Shown here: positions 10,869 through 22,032 of the stretch, in pieces
Layout of the letters: the number at the start of each line of letters is the position of its first letter
Numbering within the stretch: position 1 is the first letter of the stretch
Assembly: GCA_029718625.1 (NCBI GenBank)
Contig: CM056385.1
Location: 19,956,515-20,020,514, forward strand
Reading direction: 5' to 3'
DNA: 64,000 bases
From: Synaphobranchus kaupii
Lineage: Eukaryota > Chordata > Actinopteri > Anguilliformes > Synaphobranchidae
The notes under the pieces: generated by a model
The model's database searches: none
Seen by the model: only the letters and a program-made list of their open reading frames with translations
What the model was told of the DNA's origin: nothing
Translations under genes and position numbers: made by a program

Positions 10869-11439
10869 GAGCATTAAGCACTTTGTGTCAACTTTATAAG
10901 GCCTTTTCATCATGGTCTACTCAAATGCGTAGGTATATAATTAAATATATTACACACCATACAAAGAATCTTTCTCAAAGAATTTTGAGAGCATGTCATT
11001 TCCCTGTTTCACCATTCACATTTTGTATGTTTGTGATTATCTACGGTAGACTACAGTATTTAGAATTCAGGCACTACCAAATGACGTTCTTGAGTGGCAG
11101 CAGAAAGCCTTGTGAAAGTATTTTTTCCCCTGGCAACTCTGACAAATCTAGCTCACATCACAACCAAAAATTACTATAACTATAACAGGTTGTTCACAAA
11201 CATCCCCCCCTTGAAATGATCATCTTGTCTCTCACTAAAGTAAAATGTCTCACTGCTGAATGCCCACGAAATGCTGCAATGCAATGGCGAAATAAACCAT
11301 CATATGCCGCATTTGAAATGTAACTTAAAAAGGGAAAGATCGGGCGGGTTGGCAGGTAAAGGGGGAGTGACCCTGATGCCCCAGAAAAAAAAAAGGGAAA
11401 AATTTACCTTATTTTAAGGATGATTTTGATGGTTTACTG
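10869..11439. other. No gene
   Basis: The 107-codon frame beginning at 10,856 has no recognised domain and starts inside the preceding repeat. Nothing else is supported. Confidence 0.35.
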
Positions 11440-11587
11440 ACATATGATTATATGTATGTTTTTGTGGACACTTCTTGTATGTATTGTGTGGTTATATGTG
11501 TACTGTTGTTATCTCTGAGCACACCGAAACAAATTCCAAATCAACTGTAAAGTTGATATGGCAATACATTATTGAATCTTGAATCTT
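11440..11587 (+). repeat. LINE 3' tail
   Basis: Ends in GCAATACATTATTGAATCTT followed by GAATCTT, after a segment with CACACCGAAACAAATTCC. This is the usual 3' terminus of a teleost non-LTR retrotransposon, where the element finishes with a short tandem repeat. No coding part is attached. Confidence 0.45.
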
Positions 11588-11697
11588 ATATTCAGGAGTT
11601 TATAGCCCAAACATGATTCTACGCACAATATTGTACACTTGCAAGCCCACAGAAGCTCAGGTGTACACACAATGTAATAAATGCAGTTACTCACATC

Positions 11698-11775
11698 CAC
11701 ACAAGGGACACCTTACATTTATTTTGCAGATGCTCTGTCCCAGCGCGACTTGCATTGTGGGAGAAACATACAGTA
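11698..11775. repeat. Dispersed fish repeat fragment
   Basis: TTACATTTATTTTGCAGATG through AGCGCGACTTGCATTGTG matches the widespread fish repeat 'ttacatttatt-gcagacgct-atccagagcgactta'. A related fragment is at 58,140. Confidence 0.55.
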
Positions 11776-11984
11776 AGAGCATTCACCTGGTTATTATGAT
11801 CAATAGCACCAAGGCTGGCTAATAACATACAACATTAGTTATGTATACGACATATCAGTTATGTTAACAGATGAATATACATATTTACTTTCATTTACTT
11901 TTCATAACAGGGCATAGAAACATAACATTCCAATCTAAAAAAAACATTAAATCCCCATAAACTGAAGAGGTACAAAAATTGAGA

Positions 11985-12240
11985 GTGCCGTGGGGTGGGG
12001 ATGGGAGGGGAACCAAGATGCGATCTGAAGAGTTCCGGGTTGCCGTACGGAGAGGTCTGCATGGGGTGTGGGTTTTGAACATCGACCGGACGTTCGCCGC
12101 CCTGTAGGCCGGGTAACAATGATGCAAACGACGCAAGCTGTTAACAGGCAGCCAGTGAAGTAAGAGGAGGAGCGGTGCGACGCAAGCATGCTTGGGAATG
12201 TTTCAAACGAGTTGACCGGCTGCATTCTGTATTAGTTGTG
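11985..12240 (-). repeat. LINE-related dispersed repeat fragment
   Basis: Contains AACAGGCAGCCAGTGAAGTA and GACCGGCTGCATTCTGTATT, text that recurs antisense in fish non-LTR retrotransposon copies. The minus-strand frames here do not form a clear reverse transcriptase. Class by recognition only. Confidence 0.4.
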
Positions 12241-12384
12241 GGGGTTTTGTGGCACAAGAAGGGACACTGGTGAAAAAGAAGTGGAATACTCAATACAACA
12301 TGGCACTCCACAACATGGCTGTTTTTCACTGGCACATCTAAAACATATTGTATAAGTTGACTTGATGCTAAACATTTTTATGTA

Positions 12385-12939
12385 CAGTACCAGTCAAAAG
12401 TTTGGACACACCTCCTCATAGAAAGTTATTTTTTCGTTATTTTTACTGTTTTCCAAATTTTGGAATAGTAAAGACATCAAAACTATCAGATAACACAAAT
12501 GGAATTATGCAAAGACCCAAAAAAAAGTGTAAAACAAATAAAAAAGGTCTTACATTTTAGATTCTTCAAAGTAGCCACCCTTTGCCTTGATAACAGCTTT
12601 GCACATTCTACCTGGAAATAAGGTATCAAGAGTCTTTTGATATCCTTTTATACAGAGTCATGATAGCATCACCTGTTTACCTGTGGAATACCTGTTTACC
12701 ACAGAAGTTGGTTGAGAGAATGGCAAGAATTTGCAAAGCTGTTATCAAGACAAAGAGTGGCTACTTTGAAGAATATAAAATATAACACTTTTTTTTATTT
12801 GTTTGCATAATTTAATTTGTGTTATCTCATTGTTTTGATGTCTTTACTATTCTAAAATGTGGAAAACTTTAGAAAAAAAGTTTAAAAAAAACTTTAAAAA
12901 ACCTATGAGTAGGTGTGTCCAAACTTTTGACTGGTACTG
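12385..12939. mobile_element. Internally deleted Tc1 element
   Basis: Flanked by TA (12,383-12,384 and 12,940-12,941). Inverted ends are CAGTACCAGTCAAAAGTTTG and its complement ending in CAAACTTTTGACTGGTACTG. The arms extend about 200 bp (the 'AAGTAGCCACCCTTTGCCTTGATAACAGC' type block on one side and its complement on the other), so it is a short foldback derivative without transposase. Its centre (12,617-12,690) carries a fragment of the palindromic family (ATCAAGAGTCTTTTGATATC and CACCTGTTTAC). Confidence 0.9.
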
Positions 12940-12941
12940 TA

Positions 12942-14059
12942 CATTGTTTTCTGTCGGCTGTTAAACGGTCACCATTGGTCCTGGTCTCATCGCATGCAGG
13001 TACATTTTTGTGATATGACAAATCCTTGGAATGCATTTTTACATGCGTTAGAGCTCTGTCGTTTTCATACCTTTTATGTGTGTGGAACTTTGCATGCAAT
13101 TATCGCTACGGTCTGGTCCTGAGAATACTGCATGTACAGTGATATTGTGCTACAATCTCAGCCAGTGCATTCCTAAGGGCACAGGATATGGCATCGTTTA
13201 TAGGAGACAGCTATGAGGTTTCCCAAGGTCACCCTCCGCCACCCCTGTGTCCAAAACGCATAGCCAAAAAAGACTTCCTCCACTGTGACAGACATTTTAG
13301 TGGCAAATATCTCTGAAATGCAGGAGCTTCTGCAGCTCGTATTGCTGGAGTCACTGATGGCCATTGTGTGAGATTAAGACAGCTCTCCCCACTGTGTCTG
13401 CCGGACGTCATTCCTCCTCCCTGAGCTATCTGTCACCAGATTTTTTTTATCACCATTGGAGATAAAATGACAATAAATTATCATGGTGCAGGGGAGCTTA
13501 AATCACAGGCTTGTGAACACGTTTGATTACCTCTTACATTGTACCCCAGTGAATAGGAAGACCTGGGCTTCTGCAGGCATGTAGCAGAGGAAACCTGGAG
13601 AGATGGCTGTTAAACCAGAGAGAGCACTGATAGCCATCTGCCCTAGAAATGATTTTCACATCAACTCATTATTCTCAGTTTCAATCTCTTCCTTTCTTTC
13701 TTTAACCACTCGTATTAGTCATATAGTGAATTCTCAATCGTCCCCTGATTCCTTCTGTTAGGCTTATATTGTTGAATAGATAAAGGCTACAGCTGTACTT
13801 CAAATGCTGTACTGGTGCTTAGCAATACTGTACATCCAAATAATTTCAGAAAAAATCTGAAATGTATGTTTCTTATAGTGCATGTATTTTTTATGACATG
13901 CTTGAAGACGTCAGTAACAGTGAATAATTAATGCTAGTCCAGAGAGAGTAACATGCTCTCTCTATACCTTTTGACTGATACAGATTGTCTAAATGAGGAA
14001 ACTTTATAACCCTTTAAAGGGTAGGTTTTTTGGAATGGTCTTTTTTTTCTTCTAAATTT
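12942..14059. other. No gene
   Basis: Mixed-composition DNA without a supported gene. A short hairpin-prone tract lies at 13,440-13,475. Minus-strand frames at 12,869-13,411 have no recognisable domain. Confidence 0.4.
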
Positions 14060-14063
14060 TAAA

Positions 14064-16771
14064 GGCCAGTTTATAGTCCAGCAACAGTGTCGCTGCGACC
14101 GACGACATGCCATTGATGTCGCTGGTCGCAGCGACATTTGGTTTATACTTGGGCGACTGTCGTCCTGTGGTCGCTGCGACGGTAGCTGAAGATGTCGCTG
14201 AGACATGAAATAAATTCAACTTTGTAAGACGGGAGTCAATGTGAGGAAGGCTGCCATGTGTGAAGACGCTTCAAAGGACCAGAGGGCCTTGTAATAAAAC
14301 AATACAACTCTGACTTGCTTTGGGGTTTTCATCCCATTTGTTCTAAAGGATGTCCTCACCTGGGAAAGGACTGTGATAAGTGGAAACTGGACTATGTCAT
14401 GGGTGTGAATGTGTGTTTAGTGGCATTTATGGCACAGGGGTCGTGGCGCAAGGAATGTCCTACCCGACCATCTGTGACCTTTTCCACTTTGATCTTTTGA
14501 GCCTCACACGTGACTACGGACAATACCACAGTGCCCTCAGGCTGGCACCTCAGTTCATTGCACCCCCCTTCTCTCCTGGATTAAGACTCAGTTTAAATGG
14601 TCAACAGACCCTGTAAAACTTACAAACATTGCACATGTGATTCTTATATTGTTACATTATGTCTTATGTAGTAGTAACAGGAATTGCATGTAAAATGGTT
14701 CATCAGAAGGGAATTTTCATGACAACTGCAACATAATAATATTTAATCTGTTAATAATCATCATAATGGTAAGCTGTTTGGTATGAATGTAATCCAGTAA
14801 AATCAAGGAATCAAATGAGATACATTTCATACCAAATGAAGTTTAGTAAAACATAGTTCCAATAACTCTGTAAAACTGTAACACTGGAATGTACTCTCTG
14901 GTAATCAACTCCTTTTCCCTTCACCCTACTCAGCAACGGTGGGGGTTTAGATTCCCGATTCGACCACACCTCCAGGTTAATTTATGGCACTGCCGCCTGG
15001 TTCAAACGCAGGATTTGGCTTAAAAGAAAGGAAGACACACTTATCTTGGAAGATCGCATCCGATCTCCCACACCGTGCAGACTCCGTGTATACTCTGTGT
15101 TTGTGTTTGGAGAATCGTAACTGATCTCCCACACAGTGCAGATTATGTATGTATGTGTGTGTAGTTAAAGCAGGCCGGGTAAGATATTTACTCTGTGTTT
15201 TCTATTCTTAATTTGTATGTTTTGTAATTGACCTAATTTTAAGATAATGACCTACCTGCCTGTGAATAAATTCTTATTATTTTAACTTGCGTGGTCTCCA
15301 TGACTCTATTCCATTTTCTACCCTTTCAGCCTAAATTACGACTGAATACTCGGGGAAAATTCTGACCAATGACCAACTGATCAGTGGTGGGGTACAGAAA
15401 GTGGAGATTCTAAGTTGGTAGGCGGCTAAGGTCGGTCATTAACAGGTTTAGTGAATGTACGGCTCTGGGAATTTGACGTGGAGAGCCCATGGACGTTTTA
15501 CGTCGGTTCTTGTCAAATTCGCCTTAAGGAGCCCTTTTAGTGCACGCTAACCTGGGCTCGCAACTATCGATGTAAAATATAATACATGTATTGTGTTAGC
15601 CAGACCCCAACCTCTGAGTTTCTCCACCGAACCGAGATTCGGCAATAGTGTTAATCCCGGGAGCATATATTGAGTAATGGTGGCATACATGGATGAGTCG
15701 AGTGTAACCACTCTGAGCTTCACGCATGATTAAAGTAAAATTCTAAATTATATTTTAATATAGTTACGAGTAAACCAATTGTAACTGTTACGCTTACTGT
15801 TTGTGATCATAGATATATTCAATGTGTTGTTCAGCTCCTGTGTGTGTGTTCTAATGCTTCCATTGGAATATTGACATTTGGACGACAGGTCGGATATATT
15901 CGTGATAGCAACATGGCCCCGTTTACGAACGGAGAATTATAAGAATCGTACTGATCCGTTTCAGGCCTGTCTTAAGCGGGATATGGAGCAGCGCATTCAT
16001 ATCTGACTCATGGCGACGGACTCAGTATATTCTTAAATGTACTTGTAATATATACATGACCGGAGGATAAATCACTGAACTCTTTTTTATTTACATCACA
16101 ACAGCAAAGGAAAAACATATTTACTCCTTCCCCTCCAGCTATTCCCTCATTGGTCTAGCTGTGCGGGTTCTACAACTTTGACCCTGTCGCTGCCTCTGTT
16201 GTTATGGTAACGTTTGTCTCGGACAGCGGAGGCTTCGGTCGAGCTGTCAACTTACTAGCTAGCACATAAGCTAACTGTTAATGGACAGATTTCTTTGTTT
16301 GAAAACTTTGTGTGTGTAGCCATAGGGTAGGGCTTACCTACCCATAGCTTACCTACCTAGCAAGCGCGTGAATATCATTATAAATGAGCACAATTTAATA
16401 TTATTATTAATAGCCTAATAATAATAACAATGTCATTTCACCGATTGATGCTTTGCTAGAGATTGAGAAAACGTTACAATCCAAAACAAGAAGCAGCTCG
16501 CTTCCAATGCTACAAGTTAGCCTCCCAATAGCCTATTAGTCTGTAGGCTATTGTGAATGGTTACAAAGACACAGTTGCAGCTTGGCTACACATTTGTAGC
16601 GTTGTAGGCGCCTGCGAATGTATTGCAAAGTTATTTGCTTTCACAGTAGGCTAACTTAGATTTTCCAGATTACGACAAAGACCACAGTGTATGTAGCGCA
16701 ACAATAGAATGTTTCTGAAAGTTCTGCGATTTCAGTCGAGCGACACACTGTCGCTGGACTATAAACTGGCC
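14064..16771. mobile_element. 2.7-kb DNA transposon-like element with GTCGCTG-rich ends
   Basis: The outer ends are GGCCAGTTTATAGTCCAGCA and its near-perfect complement ending in CTGGACTATAAACTGGCC, flanked on both sides by TAAA (14,060-14,063; 16,772-16,775). Just inside the left end, GTCGCTGCGACC-type motifs occur several times and form a 20-bp hairpin at about 14,089-14,136. Such subterminal repeats are usual transposase-binding regions in hAT- or Harbinger-like elements. No transposase frame is recognisable inside. The interior near 14,900-15,400 has a separate LTR-like texture. The superfamily is unsettled. The GGCC start and short AT-rich duplication resemble PIF/Harbinger. Confidence 0.75.
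14900..15395 (+). repeat. Possible retroelement LTR or leader inside the 2.7-kb element
   Basis: There is a pair of related blocks with GATCTCCCACAC (15,062 and 15,125). An AATAAA signal follows at about 15,266, then a T-rich stretch and ATTCTGACCAATGACCAACT. The layout looks like a polyadenylating R/U5 region, but I see no matching second LTR, no target duplication and no coding region, so this stays tentative. Confidence 0.25.
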
Positions 16772-16785
16772 TAAAGTACATTTTG

Positions 16786-16892
16786 GAGTGTTCTACGACT
16801 CCACTGCTTTCAATTAACAGTAGTGATTGTTACATCAGCATTAGAATGTTCATCTAAGAACATTCTAATCACATTTGTGATCTTACACAATT
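16786..16892. repeat. Short repeat shared with 49,804-49,876
   Basis: GTTACATCAGCATTAGAATG and TTGTGATCTTA occur in the same order at 49.8 kb. A perfect 9-bp hairpin (AGAATGTTC / GAACATTCT) lies at 16,844-16,867 in this copy only. Confidence 0.6.
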
Positions 16893-16949
16893 TGTAAACA
16901 ACTATGACGTAATTTGTTTGCAGACACTAACTGGAGGCAGAAAAGCTAA

Positions 16950-17331
16950 GGCCTGGTACATACTCTACGCAAGGAACACAAACACCAACGCAGATTCGGA
17001 ACATGCGCAAGCTCTTTGCTTACATACCATACGCGCGTTTACCAGCTTCTTTTCGCCCTGTCCGCTAGTTGGCAGCCTAGGCTAATCTGGTTGAAGCGAG
17101 TAACCTTACACCGGACATTATTACTTATTTTTGTGTAGTGTTCATTCTGCAGTGATTAAACAGTATTTACATTTAGCGCCTCTAACGGAAGCGCATGGAA
17201 TTGCACCACATGATTGCGTCACGTTACAAAATTTGGACTGTACATTTTGCTACGCAAGAAGGCAAGAAACGCCCCCTGCGTTGCTCTTTGCGTTGCTGCG
17301 CACGTTCCTTGCGTAGAGTATGTACCAGGCC
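16950..17331. mobile_element. 382-bp MITE, PIF/Harbinger type
   Basis: Perfect 28-bp inverted ends, starting GGCCTGGTACATACTCTACG, flanked by TAA on both sides (16,947-16,949; 17,332-17,334). A 3-bp TWA target duplication and a GG-start are the signature of PIF/Harbinger MITEs. The interior is GC-richer, with motifs such as GCGTTGCTGCG, and no coding capacity. Perfect ends suggest a fairly recent insertion. Confidence 0.9.
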
Positions 17332-17334
17332 TAA

Positions 17335-17695
17335 CAAACTTTTGTGAAGCGCAGGCAGCGTCCCAGCAACTGGAGCTGCATCTGCCGGCTGCTGCAGCTG
17401 CAAACTCTCTGCATTCATAGACACTGCTTGTTAACTGAAGAGACTACACTGAGCCTAAATAAACTGAAATTTAAAGAAATATAGAGGAGTTTAAACTAAC
17501 ACGTATGCCTTTGATATGCTACTTAATGCAGTAAACTCAGAGCATTCACCGCGGATGTCCTAACGCATTTTAGTGGCCCGGCGTTTTCTAATCGTCTAGT
17601 CAGGGCTTTCATCATCCGTGATGGCTTCTACAATACAAAATTAAATAAAAAATGTATGAAAATAAATCAAGTTATATTTGGTTTGATTACTATAA
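17335..17695. other. No gene
   Basis: No supported feature. Bases 17,345-17,415 are GC-rich with a CTGCTGCAGCTGC tract. Confidence 0.4.
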
Positions 17696-18650
17696 TAACA
17701 ATAATAATAATAATTATTATTATAATTATAATAATAATGATACATTTTATTTGTATAGCACCTTTCATACATGGGTTTTAGCACAAAGTGCTCTGCAGTG
17801 CAGTAGACAAAAAAAGCATGTGTAAAATTACACTTTACTTTTTAACAGTAAAAGGCTACAAAGAATAGAAATTATAAATACAGTTTAAAGATAACATTAA
17901 GAACACAATAGACAATTAAGGTAAAAAAAATATATAAATAAAGCAACACTATGACAACAGCTAGAGAAAAAAATGGTTTATTAATGTTCTTTTTAAACTA
18001 TCATAAAATCGTGAAAATAATTACTTCTGTCTATGATCTAAATTGTTCTAATTAAAAGCCATGGTAAACAGCTGAATCTTTAGTTGTTGTTTTTTTTAAC
18101 TGTTCTCAGAGCTTGCTTGTCTGATTTCTGACATTAGGGTGTTCCACAGTCTTGGAGCATAAAAATAAAAAGCCTCTTCTCCACTTTTTTTTTTTGGGGG
18201 GGGGGGGGGGGGTTAATTTGGGTACACTGAGAAAGCAGGCCTTAGAAGATCTGAGAGCTCAGCTAGGAACAGATTCAGACAGGCAATATCTGATGTATGC
18301 AGGTGCTAAACCATTAAGAGCTTTAAAACCAGTTAGAGAGTCTTAAAATCAATTGTGAAGGAAACAGGGAGCCAGTGTAATGTGGCCAGAACAAGAGTAA
18401 TGCACTGTCTCTTTCTTGTTCTAGTCAATTCTGGCAGCAGCATTTTGCACCAGTTGAAGTCGATCCGTTTTGCCAGCCCAGTAAAAAGTGTGCTACAGTA
18501 ATATAAGCAGCTAAAAATCAACCCATGAGTCTTTTAAAAATATTTTTAGGAATGGACTCGCAATGTTCCTGAGTTAAAAAATGCAATCTTAACAACATTA
18601 TCTATATAGAGTCTAAAATGACCCCCAGGTTCATTACTACCAAAATATAG
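17696..18650 (-). pseudogene. L2-like LINE, 3' end of reverse transcriptase ORF
   Basis: Read on the minus strand, the segment opens near 18,640 with a LGVI-type motif. It then passes through LFTGLAKRI (about 18,470), LTRTRKRQ and LATLHWLPVSFTIDFKTL (about 18,340-18,400). This is the well-known region that follows the reverse transcriptase catalytic domain in teleost L2-clade elements. It ends with a 3' UTR reading GTGCTATACAAATAAAATGT and an (ATT)n-like tail at 17,697-17,740, the usual L2 terminus. The catalytic domain and everything 5' are missing, as expected for a 5'-truncated insertion. Frames are broken, and a poly-T/G tract lies at 18,186-18,212. Confidence 0.85.
18196..18212. repeat. 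Poly-G tract within LINE
   Basis: Run of 17 G following a T run, lying inside the decayed LINE coding region. Confidence 0.8.
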
Positions 18651-18670
18651 ATTGAATTGTGTATTGAATT

Positions 18671-18716
18671 TACTTCTGGCACAGACTGGAAAAAGTTCAG
18701 TTTGTGCCAGAAGTAA
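18671..18716. other. Short hairpin
   Basis: Arms ACTTCTGGCACAGACTG and CAGTTTGTGCCAGAAGT pair over 17 bp with one mismatch around a short loop. It sits next to the LINE fragment and is probably incidental or repeat-derived. Confidence 0.6.
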
Positions 18717-18835
18717 TGGTCGGCATTTTGATGAAAAAAGTCTGATCTTTTTTAATTTTTTGGCTCATGGATATTCAAAGTTGTTGGCCAAATGAGTTTT
18801 CCCAACCACTTTCCTATTTGCTTCTCTACTCAGGA

Positions 18836-19571
18836 TCCGAGTAGGGACTGGACTCAAATGCACGACTGCACGACAGAATACAATAATGCACACACAGAGC
18901 TTTTATTACTTCATCCAGTACTCCAGAAGTATAGGGAGAAACAAAGAAAGGGACTGGATCCTGGGTTGGCGAGAACTGGGGCAGAACGGGAGCGGGGTGC
19001 AGGCAAAGGGGCTGGATAGTGGCTGAATCCTGGGTTGGCGTAGCAGAGGGAGAGCGGGATGCGGGAGACAGGAACACGTGGCATGGAACAAGGAGATGGC
19101 TGCAGGCTGGCGGTTAAGCAGAACAACAGACAAGGCGTTAATTTCAGCAAAGAGCAAAACAAGACTATGAAGCGTTAGTCAGCAAGACAAAGTAAGACTA
19201 TGACTTTAGATTTCAAGATGAGACAAGACCAGAGTTTACAATGACAAGACTTAACGAACTGGCACCAGACAAAGAACACCGGGAGAATATATAGTGAAGT
19301 TAATGAGCTAATGAGTGAATGCAGCGTGAGAATGTATGCGAGAGTGATTAAGCGGAGACAAGGGCGTGAGGAATGCAAACGGGGAAAGGAATGTGATAGG
19401 CGGAGGAAATGCAAGAGTGAATTAGGTGAAACAAGGTGGGAAACCACGCCCAGCCTGCACAACAAGGAAGACAGACAAGGAACGTAAAAACAAGACAAGA
19501 AATGTGAGGGAAAGGGGAAAACACGGAGCACAAACAGGGATGGGGACTGAGAGGGAACAAAGAGTGTAACA
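18836..19571 (-). mobile_element. Solo LTR (approximate limits)
   Basis: On the minus strand the segment starts TGTTACACTCTTTGTTCCCT and is pyrimidine-rich. It has a TATA-like ACTATATATTCTCCC (near 19,290) and an AATAAAAGCTCTGTG polyadenylation signal (near 18,900). The last part includes a 'CATTTGAGTCCAG' block as in many fish gypsy/ERV-type LTRs. Three related blocks (CAGGATTCAGCCACTATCCA type) near 18,950-19,030 are an internal tandem. No internal retroviral genes flank it and no clear target duplication is visible, so the left limit is approximate. Frames of up to 118 codons on the minus strand are products of the pyrimidine-rich composition. Confidence 0.6.
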
Positions 19572-19702
19572 GAAATCCTGATCAGGGCAGTGGCCAGGTG
19601 GTATGATGCACCTACCTACTTCCTAACACCCTACTACCTCACATTTTTATACCCTTCTGATGATATGTCCACTCTCCACAGAAAATGTAGATGGAGAAAA
19701 AA

Positions 19703-20687
19703 TGGCTATGTGATATGGGGAGCCGAATGCGACATTAAATACTATGATTTTACTCTGCATTTTTTTCCCACATTTAATGGAAATATCATTTTTTTTCTCC
19801 CATTTATGATCTTTGAAAAAACTATATTAAATGTCTCATACATTTAGCTAAATATTTAACTAAATGTATAAAACATTTAGTTAAATATTTAATTAAATGT
19901 ATAAATAATTTAGCTAAATGTACAAAACCTTTACTAAATATATGAAACATTTGCTAAATATTTATCTAAATGTACGGAACATTTAGCTAAATGTCTCATA
20001 CATTTAGCTAAATATTTAACTAAATGTATAAAACATTTAGGTAAATGTACGAAACATTTACTAAATGTATGAAACATTTAGCTAAATATTCAAAACATTT
20101 ACTAAATGTATGAAACATTTAGCTAAATGTTTCATACATTTAGTAAATATTTTGAACATTTAGTAAGATGTTTCATACATTTTGTTTAATATTAAGCTAC
20201 ATTTTTCATACATTTAGTAAATGTTTTGTACATATATATTTAGCTAAACTATTATATATTTAGCTAAATGTTAAAAACCACTAAATAATTTAGCTTATAT
20301 ATAATTTTGTATAATGTTTTGTACATTTAGATAAATATTTAGTAAATGTTTTATATATTAATTAAAAGTTTTGCACATTTAGCTAAATTATTTATACATT
20401 TAATTAAATATTTAACTAAATGTTTTATACATTTAGTTAAATGTTCATACATTTAGCTAAATGTTAAAAAACCACTAAATAAAACATTTAGCTTATATAT
20501 ATAATTTGGGATTGTACATTTAATATTTACACCAGTTTTTTCAAAAATAATAAATGTAGAAAAAAGGTATAGTTTTTTGTTTAAATGTGAGAAAAAAAAG
20601 TGATGTTTCCATTAAATGTAGGAAAAAATGTAGAGTAAAATCATAGCATTTTATGTCACATTTGGCACCCCGTAATGTGATACCATT
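19703..20687. mobile_element. Foldback element with TTTAGCTAAA-rich core
   Basis: The two ends are long inverted repeats. The left arm (about 19,703-19,850) includes ACTATGATTTTACTCTGCAT and ACATTTAATGGAAATATCA. The complement of the right arm (about 20,525-20,687) reads CTATGATTTTACTCTACATT and ACATTTAATGGAAACATCA. Between them is about 670 bp of AT-rich sequence made of near-palindromic units around TTTAGCTAAAT separated by TGTATAAAACA-type spacers. No coding capacity and no clear target duplication. It behaves like a foldback or MITE of unknown family. Confidence 0.8.
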
Positions 20688-20899
20688 TCTTATATATATA
20701 TGTTTTTTTTAAAGTTTTTTTTTTAGATGTCCAGTCCAGGCAATTAACATGCAATTGAGTACCAGGGTTCCTATTGAGCTGCTGCCTAATGAGGACCTGT
20801 CCATCGCTGGCCTGCCTGTGTTCCCTGAAGAGAAAGCCTGCTCTGGCACTACTTTAATACAAACTCACTACTTCACGACAAAGGCAGGAGACATTCACT
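20688..20899. other. No supported gene
   Basis: A frame starting at 20,749 encodes about 45 non-repetitive residues (MQLSTRVPIELLPNEDLSIA...) before running into the CA array. No splice signals or known domain. Possibly chance. Confidence 0.2.
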
Positions 20900-20925
20900 C
20901 CACACACACACACACGCACACACGC

Positions 20926-20993
<68 letters not shown>
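20900..20993. repeat. (CA)n microsatellite
   Basis: About 94 bp of CA repeats with a few CG variants at its start. Confidence 0.95.
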
Positions 20994-22030
20994 CCAGTAC
21001 AATTTGTTATAAGAATCAGTACAATAACCATATAAATATAAAACAAGAGGGTTTTTATATGTGTTTATGTATATTTTCAGTTAATCATTTCCTTCATTAA
21101 GGAAATTTGTATTTGAGTATTTGAGTTCACTAATGAACTCAAATACTCTTCATAAATGGTTACCTGAGCTCTTGCCTGAAATAGACTCAAATAGATTTGT
21201 CTGAATAGATTAAAATAGATTGAACAGAAGCCATAGATTAGGATTTTACATGGAACTGTTACATTTTTAAATGCCCAATGTAAAGGTGGAGCAATGATAC
21301 TATTACACATATCTGTATGTCCCAGTGTTTTATTTATTTTTTCGATAAGATGGCTCATCAAACTCCTGTGCCTGACCAATGTAATCTTTTTCTTTATTTT
21401 GTGCATGTGATACCATGACCTGATATTTGTAAGATAATTATACATTGAACCCCATTTTGTACAGCAATTCTACAGTAGACTGAATATTCTGCACTGTTAA
21501 TAATATGTATCACACACACTGAAGAATTTCACACTGAAAAAAGTCTGTGAGACTGAGGGTTTAAATTGTATGAGAGTGCCTCTAGTGGTAATTTGGATCA
21601 CTGCACATACTGTTTTTTTTTTGTTATTGTTTGTTTGTTGTTTGTTTGAACACCTGAATACCCTGTAATGACTGATATGGAGTAGGTTCTGAATCTCTAA
21701 CTTTCCTTAATGGGAAAAAAACTGACTTGTTGCTAAGGATAAAATGCAGTAGGTTTAAATAGCCATTTACTAACTAAAACATGCAGTGTACCACACTGGT
21801 AAATATTTATTGTAAAATTATTTAGCTATTCACAAAAAAATATTACCGTCTCATCACCCAATCCACAAGGGGAACTGAGAAAAGTGATAAATTATAAAAA
21901 ATCAATAAATGCACATGTTCATAAACAACATCATTGATCATTGAAATCTATCATTAGTGGGAAAATTGATTTGGATATGTGCCAATTATTGATTGAGGTT
22001 GTGGGATTCCTTGGGTCCTCTTTTTCCACA
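20994..22030. other. No gene; hairpin-rich AT DNA
   Basis: Contains a perfect 15-bp hairpin (GAGTATTTGAGTTCA at 21,115-21,129 with its complement at 21,134-21,148) and a smaller one just upstream (ATTTCCTT / AAGGAAAT). The 122-codon minus frame at 21,077-21,445 has no recognised domain. Confidence 0.45.
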
Positions 22031-22032
22031 TA

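Noticed and set aside
18826..19560. Overlapping 70-118-codon minus-strand ORFs
   Set aside because: Low-complexity pyrimidine-rich LTR sequence, no domain and no splice support.
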